Positions 18,422 through 27,060 of a stretch of 64,000 nt of DNA are shown here, piece by piece. The notes below the pieces were generated by a model that was not told where the DNA came from, did no database searches, and saw only the letters and a list, made by a program, of their open reading frames with translations. Origin of the DNA: JADLDB01 sp040752975 (GTDB lineage Bacteria > Myxococcota > Myxococcia > Myxococcales > Myxococcaceae); the NCBI GenBank assembly GCA_040752975.1, contig JBFMHF010000019.1:1-64000 (forward strand), written 5' to 3'. The position numbers and the translations under genes were made by a program. Within the stretch, counting starts at the first letter, position 1. Every line of letters starts with the position of its first letter.

Positions 18422-19034
18422 GCGGGCGCCGATCGGCGTCGGCCAGCGGTCCGGTGAGGGGCACGAAGCGCACCGCCAGAGCCGTCTCGAACGAGAGATC
18501 GCCCGCCGCGTCGCGCTGGTACAGCCGCAGGTGCATGTCCTCGTCGCGCCCCACGGGGATGATCATCCGCCCACCCGGCGCGAGCTGATCGAGCAGCGGG
18601 CGCGGCACCCGTTGGGCTCCAGCCGAGACGATGATCCCATCGAAGGGCGCGGCCTCGAGCCAGCCCTGGTACCCGTCACCCACGCGCAGGTGTACGCGGG
18701 CTGCGTAGCCGAGCCGCTCCAGCGTGCGGGCGGCACGGGCGGCCAGCGGGGCGACGATCTCCACGCTGTACACGTCCGCGCCCAACTCCGCGAGCAGCGC
18801 CGTCTGGTAACCGCAGCCGGTTCCCACTTCGAGCACCTTCGCTCCCGGCCGCAGCTGCAGGGCCTGGACCATCCACGCGATGAGCGACGGCTGGCTGGTG
18901 GTCTGCCCGTGCCCGATGGCGATGGGGCGATCGTCCGCGTGAAAGAGCCGCTGATCGCTCGAGAGGAACTCGTCGCGCTTCACCGCCTTCACGGCGGCTT
19001 CCACGCGGGCATCGGTGAGGCGAAGAGACGTCAC
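18408..19034 (-). CDS. pcm: protein-L-isoaspartate O-methyltransferase
   Basis: Methylates isoaspartyl residues in damaged proteins using SAM, starting their repair. The 208 residues include the family segment AIGHGQTTSQPSLIAWM, the SAM-binding motif VLEVGTGCGYQTALL, and FDGIIVSAGAQRVP, matching PCMT closely. It is shorter than some myxobacterial paralogues but complete. It is transcribed toward the CoA-transferase and preceded by the c-type cytochrome-like gene. Confidence 0.92.
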   Translation of the reverse strand: MTSLRLTDARVEAAVKAVKRDEFLSSDQRLFHADDRPIAIGHGQTTSQPSLIAWMVQALQLRPGAKVLEVGTGCGYQTALLAELGADVYSVEIVAPLAARAARTLERLGYAARVHLRVGDGYQGWLEAAPFDGIIVSAGAQRVPRPLLDQLAPGGRMIIPVGRDEDMHLRLYQRDAAGDLSFETALAVRFVPLTGPLADADRRPLRAG

Positions 19035-19064
19035 GCCTCGATGCTCATCACCTGACGCGGACTG

Positions 19065-20180
19065 TCAAGGCGCGGCCAACACGCGCAGCTCCCCGATCCG
19101 CTGGACCAGGTTGGCCGGCACCGGTCCGCCGAGGCTGCCGTGGTAGGCGAAGCCCACCCGATCGGCGAGGCGCTCCGCGCACGTCTGCGCCTGTGGCGTG
19201 TGGGGCTGGAGGTGCACGCAGCGCTCGAGGAGCAACGCCTCGAGCTGCCACAGCGCGGGATCCGAGGCCGAAGCATGGGCGAGCGCGAGGAAATACAGGG
19301 CACGCGCCTCCTGCGCCGGGCCGACGTCCCCATCGAGGGCCCGCTGGGCGTACGCCGCCGCGCGCATGTTCGGCACCAGCCCCTCGTCGTCGGACAGCAT
19401 GCGCGTGGTCGCGCCCGTCTTCGTGAGGAGCGCCTCGGCCTTCGTCAAGAGCTGCGCCGCCGACTGCTTCGAGGGCTCGTACCCCTCGGCCCTCCACGCG
19501 GCGGCGTCGGCGTTCCAGCGCTTGATCGCGCGCTGCACGAAGCCGGGGAAGTCGCGCCGCTTGAGCTGCGGCTTCACCAGGGCCAGCACGCCGTCGGCGT
19601 CGTGCTCGGCCCGGGTCAACGTGGCCACGGCCAGGCGCAGCGCCTGGGCCTGCTCGAACGTCTCCGCGTCGTTGGTGGGCGTCACCGCGAGCGCCTTCGC
19701 CCACACCTCCTTCGCGCGGCCGAACTGGTGCGTACCCACGTAGAAGTTCGCCCGCTGCAGCGGCGTCAGCTTGAGCGAGTCCACCAGTCCGTCCATCCCC
19801 TTCCAGTCCACCTTCGCCGCGGCGCGGCTGTGACAGCCGATGCACATGCGCGTGAGGCCGACCATCCGCTGGCGAGCGCTGTCCTTGTTCTGGTGATCGA
19901 AGTCTTCGCGGGTGCGGGCCACTTCCTGCTCGAAGAGCGTGGCCATGGCGCCGACCGCGACGTTGGGCTGCGCGCGCGTGATGTGCTTGACCTGCCCCAG
20001 CACGTCGATGGTGGCGGAGATCGCCTTCGCATTCTTCGGGTCGCGAAAGGCGTCGGGGTTGGCGAGGAAAGGGAGAACGGAGGCCACCTGCGCGAGGTTG
20101 GCCTTCATCGCTTGGTCGAGCTCGACGTCCGTGCCCCCGTCAGCGGCGAGCAGCGTCAACACCAGCGCCATCGTCCCCAT
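19065..20180 (-). CDS. secreted protein with a single c-type haem motif
   Basis: A 371-residue protein with one CxxCH haem-attachment motif (MCIGCHSRAAAK, about residue 112) preceded by a helical segment (VAVGAMATLFEQEVARTREDFDHQNKD). The C-terminal half looks like TPR-type helices (RANFYVGTHQFGRAKEVWAKAL, ALYFLALAHASA). I start at the ATG at 20180, which has a perfect GGAGGG site; the N-terminus (GTMALVLTLLAADGG) is a short hydrophobic stretch lacking the usual basic residues. If exported it would be a periplasmic monohaem protein. No redox partner gene is adjacent. Confidence 0.65.
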   Translation of the reverse strand: MGTMALVLTLLAADGGTDVELDQAMKANLAQVASVLPFLANPDAFRDPKNAKAISATIDVLGQVKHITRAQPNVAVGAMATLFEQEVARTREDFDHQNKDSARQRMVGLTRMCIGCHSRAAAKVDWKGMDGLVDSLKLTPLQRANFYVGTHQFGRAKEVWAKALAVTPTNDAETFEQAQALRLAVATLTRAEHDADGVLALVKPQLKRRDFPGFVQRAIKRWNADAAAWRAEGYEPSKQSAAQLLTKAEALLTKTGATTRMLSDDEGLVPNMRAAAYAQRALDGDVGPAQEARALYFLALAHASASDPALWQLEALLLERCVHLQPHTPQAQTCAERLADRVGFAYHGSLGGPVPANLVQRIGELRVLAAP

Positions 20181-20262
20181 GAGTCCCTCCTGCGCAGGGA
20201 CCCTACCCCCCGGCACAGAGTTTGGAAGTGTTCCCCGCCGTTCCGTCGTAGGTTGTTCCTGC

Positions 20263-20925
20263 ATGAGCGCCGTCGTCGTCCCGAAGGCACGCGCGGGCAT
20301 CGTCAGCCCCTACGATCGCTTCTCGGAACTCGTCTTCGGCCTGATCATGACGCTGAGCGTCACGGGCTCGCTGGCGGTGGCATCCGAGCTGCCGGGAGGC
20401 TCCCGGGAGCTGCTCGTCGCCGCAGTGGGCTGCAACATCGCCTGGGGCCTTGTCGACGCGGTGATGTACCTGCTCAACGCGCTGCTCGAGCGCTCACGCA
20501 ATCGCCTCCTCGTCGCGGCCATGGCGGCCTCTTCTCCAGAGGAGAGCCGGAAGATCCTCCTGGACGCGCTGCCCGGCCCGCTCGGCGCAGTCCTCACGGT
20601 GGACGAGCTGAACGCCCTGCGCCAGAAGTTGATCGACGGGCGCTTCCCCGCGGCAAGTCGTCGCCTCACGCGCGAGGATCTGCTCGGCTCGGTCGGCATC
20701 TTCCTGTGGGTCGCGGTGGGGACTCTTCCGGTGTCCCTCCCCTTCGCCTTCATCGCGGACGTGTACGTGGCGATGCGCGTGTCCAACGGAATCGCGCTGG
20801 TGATGCTCTTCGTGCTGGGCTTCATGGTGGGTCGCTACTCAGGCATGAGGCCGTGGCTGTCGGGGGGCGTGCTGCTCTTGCTGGGAATCGCGCTGGTGGG
20901 CGCGGTCATCGCGCTGGGAGGCTGA
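20263..20925 (+). CDS. VIT/CCC1-like integral membrane protein
   Basis: A 220-residue protein with about five hydrophobic helices. The opening SPYDRFSELVFGLIMTLSVT and GCNIAWGLVDAVMYLL resemble the small bacterial VIT-family membrane proteins related to iron/manganese transporters, though the family call is from memory. A soluble helical loop (residues about 85-150) separates the membrane halves. It diverges from the cytochrome-like gene and is followed, 1 bp after its stop, by the small barrel-like gene, suggesting an operon. The substrate is not known. Confidence 0.6.
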   Translation: MSAVVVPKARAGIVSPYDRFSELVFGLIMTLSVTGSLAVASELPGGSRELLVAAVGCNIAWGLVDAVMYLLNALLERSRNRLLVAAMAASSPEESRKILLDALPGPLGAVLTVDELNALRQKLIDGRFPAASRRLTREDLLGSVGIFLWVAVGTLPVSLPFAFIADVYVAMRVSNGIALVMLFVLGFMVGRYSGMRPWLSGGVLLLLGIALVGAVIALGG

Positions 20926-20926
20926 C

Positions 20927-21586
20927 GTGGGACGGACGTTGACGCTGGCAGTCGCGCTGTGGTCGACGGCGGCCGTTGCGGAGGGGTCGAAGCCGACCGA
21001 GATGGCCACGCCGGCTCCAGAGTCGCAGGAGAAGGCCGACGCGTGGCAGGCCGCGCTGTATCTCGACGGCTACATGCTGATGGGGGAGTCGGGCTACCTG
21101 GTGCCCACGGTGTTCGTCGACAGGGGGCCCATCCACCTCGAGGCGCGCTTCAACTACGAGGACTTCAACACCGCGTCGGCGTACTTCGGCTGGGCGTTCC
21201 GCTTCGGTGACGAGTCCAACTTCGTGCGGCTGGTGCCGATGTTCGGCGGCGCGGTGGGCAACTCCAACGGCATCGCCCCCGGCCTGGAGATCGAGGCGCA
21301 GTTCTGGCGCTTCACCTATTGGCTGGAAGCCGAGTACTTCTTCAACTTCACCGACTCGACCGCGAGCTTCTTCTACACGTGGTCCGAGCTGAACTTCCGC
21401 GTGGTGTCGTGGCTCACCGTGGGCGGCACCTTCCAGCGAATGCGGCTCGCGCAGAGCGAGCGGGCCCTGGACATCGGCCCGATGGTCGGCGTCAACGTGG
21501 GCGGCTTCGCGCTGTCCTTCTACTTCTATGGGCTGTGGACGCCGACGCGCTGGGGCCTGCTCACCCTGAGCCTGCCGTTCTTCTGA
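20927..21586 (+). CDS. hypothetical exported beta-barrel-like protein
   Basis: A 219-residue protein with a signal peptide (GRTLTLAVALWSTAAVAEG), then alternating aromatic and polar strands (YLVPTVFVDRGPIHLEARFNY, AQFWRFTYWLEAEYFFNF) and a C-terminal phenylalanine (LLTLSLPFF). This is the pattern of a small outer-membrane barrel. The GTG start at 20927 is 1 bp after the preceding stop, so it is probably cotranscribed with the VIT-like gene. No family is recognised. Confidence 0.6.
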   Translation: MGRTLTLAVALWSTAAVAEGSKPTEMATPAPESQEKADAWQAALYLDGYMLMGESGYLVPTVFVDRGPIHLEARFNYEDFNTASAYFGWAFRFGDESNFVRLVPMFGGAVGNSNGIAPGLEIEAQFWRFTYWLEAEYFFNFTDSTASFFYTWSELNFRVVSWLTVGGTFQRMRLAQSERALDIGPMVGVNVGGFALSFYFYGLWTPTRWGLLTLSLPFF

Positions 21587-21591
21587 CCTGG

Positions 21592-24500
21592 TCAGCGGGA
21601 CTTCGCCTTGCGCCCGCGCGCGGGGAGCGCCTTGAGCAGCTCGATCGCCTCCTTCGCGTGCTGCCAGACGAGCGTGGCCTTCACCGCGCCGTCGGGATCG
21701 CCCTGCAGCGCAGCGCGAGCGTTGGCGGCGAGCTCCTGGAGCCGCTCTTGAATCAACATCATCTGATGGGCGACGTCCTCACGAAGCCCACTCTCCACGG
21801 GCGCGGGCGCCGCGGCGGCCAGCCTCTCCAGCAGCGGAGCGAGATCGGGCATGGCCGCGGTGGCCACCGGCCGGTTCGCGATCGCCGCCAGCGCCTGGGT
21901 CATCCGCTCCAGCGAGGAGGCAAGCTCGTCGCGCGCCGGCGGGGGCTGCGCGAGGGCCCGCCCCACCTGCCCCAGCACCTGAGCGATCGCGTCCAGCTTC
22001 GGGCCCACGTCCGATGGCCGCGGCGCCTTCGCGCCCAGCAGCACCGCCTCGGTCAGCTTCTCGAGGCGGGGGCCCAGCGGCTCGGGCATGGGCGGCGGTG
22101 GCGGCGGCTTCTTCGCGGCCTCCAGCACCACGTCCTTGAGCTGTCCCAGCTCCTCGCCCAGCGAGGCGATGCTGCCGGTCACCCGCACCACCGGATCATC
22201 GTCGCCGCCGCCCTGCACCTGCACGCACTTGAAGCCCCGCTTGAGCTCTTCCCAACGGGCCTTCTGCTCCGGCGTCTGGCGGCCGCGGAGCTCGGCCAGC
22301 TTGAGCAGGTTGCTCTCGGCCGCGCTGGTGAGCGTCTGCGACTCGCTGGCGTAGTGGGCGTCGATCAACGCCTCGAGCTCGTCGTCGGTCATCGCCGCGA
22401 CGATCTTCTCCGCCAGCTTGTTCATGTTCCGGTAGCTGCCCTGAAGCTTGAAGGGGGGCTCGGTGCGGAAGCGATCGTCCTGGGACGCGCTCCTGATGTA
22501 CTCCTGATTCACCTTGAGGAGCGTGCGCTGGACGAAGCGGAAGCGCCTCAGCACCTCGACGATCTCCGTCAGCTCGGCGGCCGAGTAGCTGTGCTCGAGC
22601 TCATTGGCGGACACCGTGGCCCCAGCCGCCATCGCGAGGATCTTCTGCAGATCGCCCGCCGGCCTCGCCAGCAGCGGGGCCGTCACCGGGTTCGAGGTGA
22701 GCGCGTTCTCCAGGTAGCTGGACGCGAAGAGGTCCTGCTTCCCCCCGAGAATGTCGCCCAGGTTGTAGGTGTCGGCGCGGTTGGCCAGCATGTCGGGGAT
22801 CCGGAAGCGCTCCCCCGCCTCCGTGTAGGGGTTGCCCGCCATCACCACGCAGAACTTCTTCCCGCGCAGATCGTACGTGCGCGAACGGCCATTCCACACG
22901 CCCTCCACCTTGCGGGTGGCGTCGCAGAGGCTGATGAACTTCTGCAACAGCTCCGGGTTCGTGTGCTGAATGTCGTCGAGGTACAGCATGACGTTGTTGC
23001 CCAGCTCGAAGGCGAAGTTGATCCGCTCGACCTCCTGGCGCGCGGTGGCGTTGGGCGCCTCGCCGGGATCCACGCTGACCACGTCATGCCCGAGCGCCGG
23101 CCCGTTCACCTTCACGAAGGTGAGCCCCAGCCGCGTGGCGATGTACTCCATCAGCGTCGTCTTCCCGTAGCCGGGCGGAGAGACGAGCAGCAGCAGGCCC
23201 ATGCGATCGGTCCGCTTCGTGTCCCCCGCCACGCCGAGCTGCTTGGCCAGGTTGGCTCCAATCAACGGCAGGTACACCTCGTCGATGAGCCGGTTGCGCA
23301 CGAAGCTGGACAGCACCTTCGGCTTGAGCTCGTCGAGGCGCAACCGCGTGCGCTCCGCTTCCAGCAGACTCCGCACCTTCGCCCGGTAGCGCTGGAAGGC
23401 TGGCGTGCGCTCCTCGAGGAACCAGGTCATGCGCTGCTCGAGCTCGTCGATGCGCAGCGCGAGCGTCTGCCCCTGGACGCGCGGGTGCTGGCCCAACAGG
23501 CCCTTCACCTGGATCTCCAACACGGCGCTGGACACCTGGCGCGACAACACCACCTCGTCCACCGCGAGCAGCGCCGCGGCCTCGGGCACCACCCGGGAGA
23601 AGGCCGGGGCGCGATCGCCGGCGCCCGCCGCGTGCGCTTCGAGCCACGAGCGAGCCAGGCGGAACCGGCTCCCCACGTCGCCTTCGAGCGCGCGCAGGTC
23701 GTCCTCGAAGACGAGGCGCTGACCGGCCGTGTCGAGCACCGAGACGAGATCGTCCCTCAGCGCCACCGCGTCGCGGGACACCACGAAGCGCAGCGGGGCC
23801 TCGGCCAGCTCCTCTGACAGGTAGCGGGCGGCCACGGCGAGCTCGGCGGGCGCGACCTCGAAACGGTTCGCCTCGGCGAAGGAGCGCAGGGCCGGCGCCA
23901 CTTCGTTCGCCACGGCGTCGAGTCCGGCCCGGCTCGCGTACCGCGCCCGCAGCCGCCCCGAGGACAGGGCCCGACGACTCCAGGCCATCTTCTGGGCCTC
24001 GTCACGCCAGCCCGCCCAGAAGAGCGTCGCCAGCGCCCGGGGCCACGCAGGGAATCGCAGGAGCCCCGAGTCCTCGTACAGCGTGAGCAGGTGCTCGAGG
24101 ATCGCCGCGGCGTCGACGTCGTGCACCCCGCGCTCCAGGCCGTCGTCGTAGCGCGCCTGCGCCCATTCCCGCGTGATCGCCACGAGGCCCTGCGGCGCCC
24201 GCATCGCCTCGTGCAGCTTCGCCACCGAGAGCCCGCCCTGCCCCGCCTCCGCCGCCCTCAGGATCAACGCGGCCAGGTATTCGCCGCGGTACACCTCGGG
24301 CGACTCGGACGGGAGCGTCTGCGTCCAGTACGCGCGAGCGCTGTCGACGTCCGGATCCGCGAGGCGCTGGGCGTAGTCGCTGCCCGTGAGGTGGAGGAAG
24401 AGGCCTTCGTCTCTCGGGATGACGGTCGCGTCGAGCGGCTGGGTGTTGACGTTGAAGCGGTAGGCGCCCAGCTTCACCACGGCCTGCCCGCCCTCGAAGA

Positions 24501-27042
24501 GATCCTTGCGATCCCTCAGGCCACGCAGCGCGTCCTGCTTCGCCGTCTTGAGCCGCGAGTCCAGCTCGTCGGCCTTCACGCTGTCCTTGAGCTCGAGCAG
24601 CTGCGCGACGAGCTGCTTCAGCTTCTGCAGCATGGGATCTGCCGCGAAGTACGAGTTCAGCTCGTCCTCGCTGGCGAAGCTGGCCGAGCGCCGCCCGACC
24701 GACTGGAGGATCCGCACGCCGGCGTCGAAGAGGTGCTGCGCCCGCCGCTGCCGCTCGTCCACCAACAGCTGCTTCTTCTTGCCGAAGGCCTCGAGGAGAT
24801 CCTCGCGCCTCGCCGCGAGATCGGCGGCGAACTCCTCGAAGTCGGCGAAGCGGCTCTCGAGCTCTTCGAGCTGCAGGGTGAGGCGGGTGAGCTGCTCGTC
24901 GCACTTCTCCGGCGAGTCCGCCAGCGACAGCGCCGAGTCGATCGACTGGGCGAACAGCTTGAACTGGCTGCCGAACTCCGCGCGCTTCTCGCTGCCGAGC
25001 AGCTCCTTCTTCCTCGCCAGCACGGCGGCGCGCACACGATTCAAGCCCGCGAACACCTCGGAGATGTCCTCGAGGATCTTCGCCTTCTGCGTGGGATCTC
25101 CCGCCTCCAGGCCGCCGACGATCTCCCCCAGCAGCGACAGCCCCTGGCTCAGCCGCTCCACCTCCTGCACGAGCGGCTCGAGCTCCACCGTCTTCGCTAC
25201 GGCCTGGCACCTCGCGTCCACCTCCTTCACGCCCTGGTGCAGCGGGGCGAAGGCCTGTGGGGTCAGGAGGAACTGCACGCAGCTCGCGCTCACCTCGCCG
25301 AAGGCCGTCTTCACCTCGGCTTCCATCGCCTCCACGCGGGGGAGATCGATGTAGCGGATCTCCTTCAGGGTGATCAGGTGCCCGAGCTGCCTCCGCAGGG
25401 CGCCCAGAGCGGACATGAAGCCGTCGGTGCTGGTGAGCTCCCCCGGCGAGACCTGGTGGAGCAGCTCGGCCTGCGCGGTGGTGGCCCGGGCCAGCTCCTC
25501 GGCGGCCTTCCGCTGCATCGCCAGCACCTTCTCGAACTCGTCGACGATCAGCTCGGCGTTCTTCTTGAGCTCCAGCACGGCGGGCAAGAGCCCCACCTCG
25601 GCGTGGCCCAGCCAGTGAAACTGATCGACGGTGCGGGTGCAGGCGGCGATCAACGCCTCGTAGCCGCGGCGCGTGGGCGTGTCCGACTCAGCGAGGCGCT
25701 TGAGCGTCAGCACCTCGCTGATGCCCCGCACCAGCTCCGCGTTCCCCAGCTTACCCAGCGCGGTCCGGGGCGCCGGCGCAGCCGCGGCGTGCTCCGCGGA
25801 GACGAAGGGCGTCTGCCACACCTGCACCGGATGCACCCGCGTCGGCTCGCTCGCCGCGCTCAGCAGCACCAGCCGCCCGTCGGGGAAGTTGGCGTAGCCA
25901 TGCGCGGTCAGCGGGTTGGCGACCTGCTTGCGCACCAGGTTGTACGGGAAGAGCACGTAGCTGCCCGACTCGCGCGCGAAGAAGACGAACAGCACGTCTT
26001 CTCCGTTGGGGCTCCGCACCGAGCGATGGAACACGAGATCCTTCGTGTCCTGATCGAACAACTTGGCCTCGCCCGTCTGGAGCACGTAACCACCGGGGAA
26101 GGTGATGCCCTGCTCCTCGGGCAGCGTGACGCAGGACTGGCCGATCGCGTCGGCGCGGATCACGCGGCGCGTGCGGGTGTTGAAGACCAGGTAGCGGTAC
26201 GCCTTCTCACGGAAGGGCAGCACCTTGAGGAGGATCAACGCCCCCACCTTCGCGTAGTGGAACTCGGCGTCGTCGAGGGACTGGGTGGGCTCCTCCACCG
26301 GCTCCGAGTAGATGCCCTGGCCGGACTCGGTGTTGTTCTCCACCTTCACCGTGAGGTCGCCGCCCACCGTCTCGATGAAGACCTCGTCGAGGACGTTGAC
26401 GTGCGGGTGGCGGCCGGTGACGTACTCGTCCCGCCCGGCGCGCTTCCACTCGAAGTCGTGCGTGGGCGGGGCCGCCCAATCGCCCTCGCCGCGGTTGTCG
26501 AGGTACGTCACGCGCCCGCTGGTGTCGACGCTGAAGCGCAGGACCTTCACGTCGCGCTCGGTGAGGCCGGTGCGGAAGACGGCGAGCAGCCGCGCTTCGG
26601 TCTTGATCAACTGGTTCAGCCGCGCGTCCTTGTAGAACTTAAAGAGCTCCTCGAAGTCCTTCACGAAGCGGCGATCCTCGAGGAAGCCGCCGCCCTCGCT
26701 CTGTGGCACCTCGGAGAAGTCGAACGTCCCGTCCTCCTTCCGCTCGCAGCGGTGCAGGCTGAAGACGTCCGACACGGCGCGCTCCTGCTTGAGGCCCATG
26801 TAGACGTTGAAGCCCATCAACAGGTACGGCCCGACCGGCACCGCGTCGCGCGGCACGCAGTTGTTCTCGGTGCGCACCCGATCGCTGCCCAGCACCGAGA
26901 GTTCCTGCCCTCCGAACTCCTGCTTGCGTCGCGCGTTCAAGGCCTCCGCGCGCTCCGAGAGCGTCTTCGCGGTGGCCAGGAGCCGCTCGCGGATGACTTC
27001 GTAGCTCCCGCCGGCGAGGGCCGGCTCGGCTTGGGTCGACAT
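21592..27042 (-). CDS. giant coiled-coil AAA+ ATPase (annotated elsewhere as DNA repair ATPase, DUF3686-type)
   Basis: A 1816-residue protein, the largest in the window. The N-terminal region (about 1-430) has RTENNCVPRDAVPVGPYLLM and GSYVLFPYNL, which I associate from memory with DUF3686. The middle (about 450-900) is long helical coiled coil. The AAA+ core has Walker A SPPGYGKTT near residue 1290, Walker B VMLYLDDIQHTNPELL near 1350, and a sensor/MoxR-like segment VVMAGNPYTEAGERFRIPDM near 1400. A proline-rich helical tail follows. It ends the flotillin operon, 18 bp after the flotillin stop. Its substrate is unknown; the DNA-repair label rests on similarity to coiled-coil ATPases only. Confidence 0.85.
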   Translation of the reverse strand: MSTQAEPALAGGSYEVIRERLLATAKTLSERAEALNARRKQEFGGQELSVLGSDRVRTENNCVPRDAVPVGPYLLMGFNVYMGLKQERAVSDVFSLHRCERKEDGTFDFSEVPQSEGGGFLEDRRFVKDFEELFKFYKDARLNQLIKTEARLLAVFRTGLTERDVKVLRFSVDTSGRVTYLDNRGEGDWAAPPTHDFEWKRAGRDEYVTGRHPHVNVLDEVFIETVGGDLTVKVENNTESGQGIYSEPVEEPTQSLDDAEFHYAKVGALILLKVLPFREKAYRYLVFNTRTRRVIRADAIGQSCVTLPEEQGITFPGGYVLQTGEAKLFDQDTKDLVFHRSVRSPNGEDVLFVFFARESGSYVLFPYNLVRKQVANPLTAHGYANFPDGRLVLLSAASEPTRVHPVQVWQTPFVSAEHAAAAPAPRTALGKLGNAELVRGISEVLTLKRLAESDTPTRRGYEALIAACTRTVDQFHWLGHAEVGLLPAVLELKKNAELIVDEFEKVLAMQRKAAEELARATTAQAELLHQVSPGELTSTDGFMSALGALRRQLGHLITLKEIRYIDLPRVEAMEAEVKTAFGEVSASCVQFLLTPQAFAPLHQGVKEVDARCQAVAKTVELEPLVQEVERLSQGLSLLGEIVGGLEAGDPTQKAKILEDISEVFAGLNRVRAAVLARKKELLGSEKRAEFGSQFKLFAQSIDSALSLADSPEKCDEQLTRLTLQLEELESRFADFEEFAADLAARREDLLEAFGKKKQLLVDERQRRAQHLFDAGVRILQSVGRRSASFASEDELNSYFAADPMLQKLKQLVAQLLELKDSVKADELDSRLKTAKQDALRGLRDRKDLFEGGQAVVKLGAYRFNVNTQPLDATVIPRDEGLFLHLTGSDYAQRLADPDVDSARAYWTQTLPSESPEVYRGEYLAALILRAAEAGQGGLSVAKLHEAMRAPQGLVAITREWAQARYDDGLERGVHDVDAAAILEHLLTLYEDSGLLRFPAWPRALATLFWAGWRDEAQKMAWSRRALSSGRLRARYASRAGLDAVANEVAPALRSFAEANRFEVAPAELAVAARYLSEELAEAPLRFVVSRDAVALRDDLVSVLDTAGQRLVFEDDLRALEGDVGSRFRLARSWLEAHAAGAGDRAPAFSRVVPEAAALLAVDEVVLSRQVSSAVLEIQVKGLLGQHPRVQGQTLALRIDELEQRMTWFLEERTPAFQRYRAKVRSLLEAERTRLRLDELKPKVLSSFVRNRLIDEVYLPLIGANLAKQLGVAGDTKRTDRMGLLLLVSPPGYGKTTLMEYIATRLGLTFVKVNGPALGHDVVSVDPGEAPNATARQEVERINFAFELGNNVMLYLDDIQHTNPELLQKFISLCDATRKVEGVWNGRSRTYDLRGKKFCVVMAGNPYTEAGERFRIPDMLANRADTYNLGDILGGKQDLFASSYLENALTSNPVTAPLLARPAGDLQKILAMAAGATVSANELEHSYSAAELTEIVEVLRRFRFVQRTLLKVNQEYIRSASQDDRFRTEPPFKLQGSYRNMNKLAEKIVAAMTDDELEALIDAHYASESQTLTSAAESNLLKLAELRGRQTPEQKARWEELKRGFKCVQVQGGGDDDPVVRVTGSIASLGEELGQLKDVVLEAAKKPPPPPPMPEPLGPRLEKLTEAVLLGAKAPRPSDVGPKLDAIAQVLGQVGRALAQPPPARDELASSLERMTQALAAIANRPVATAAMPDLAPLLERLAAAAPAPVESGLREDVAHQMMLIQERLQELAANARAALQGDPDGAVKATLVWQHAKEAIELLKALPARGRKAKSR

Positions 27043-27060
27043 GAGGGCCTCGCCCGAGCG

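Noticed and set aside
21319..23817. Long plus-strand frame running from the barrel-like gene through the ATPase 3' half
   Set aside because: It starts in the wrong frame of a recognised gene and continues antisense to the ATPase, with no domain or ribosome site.
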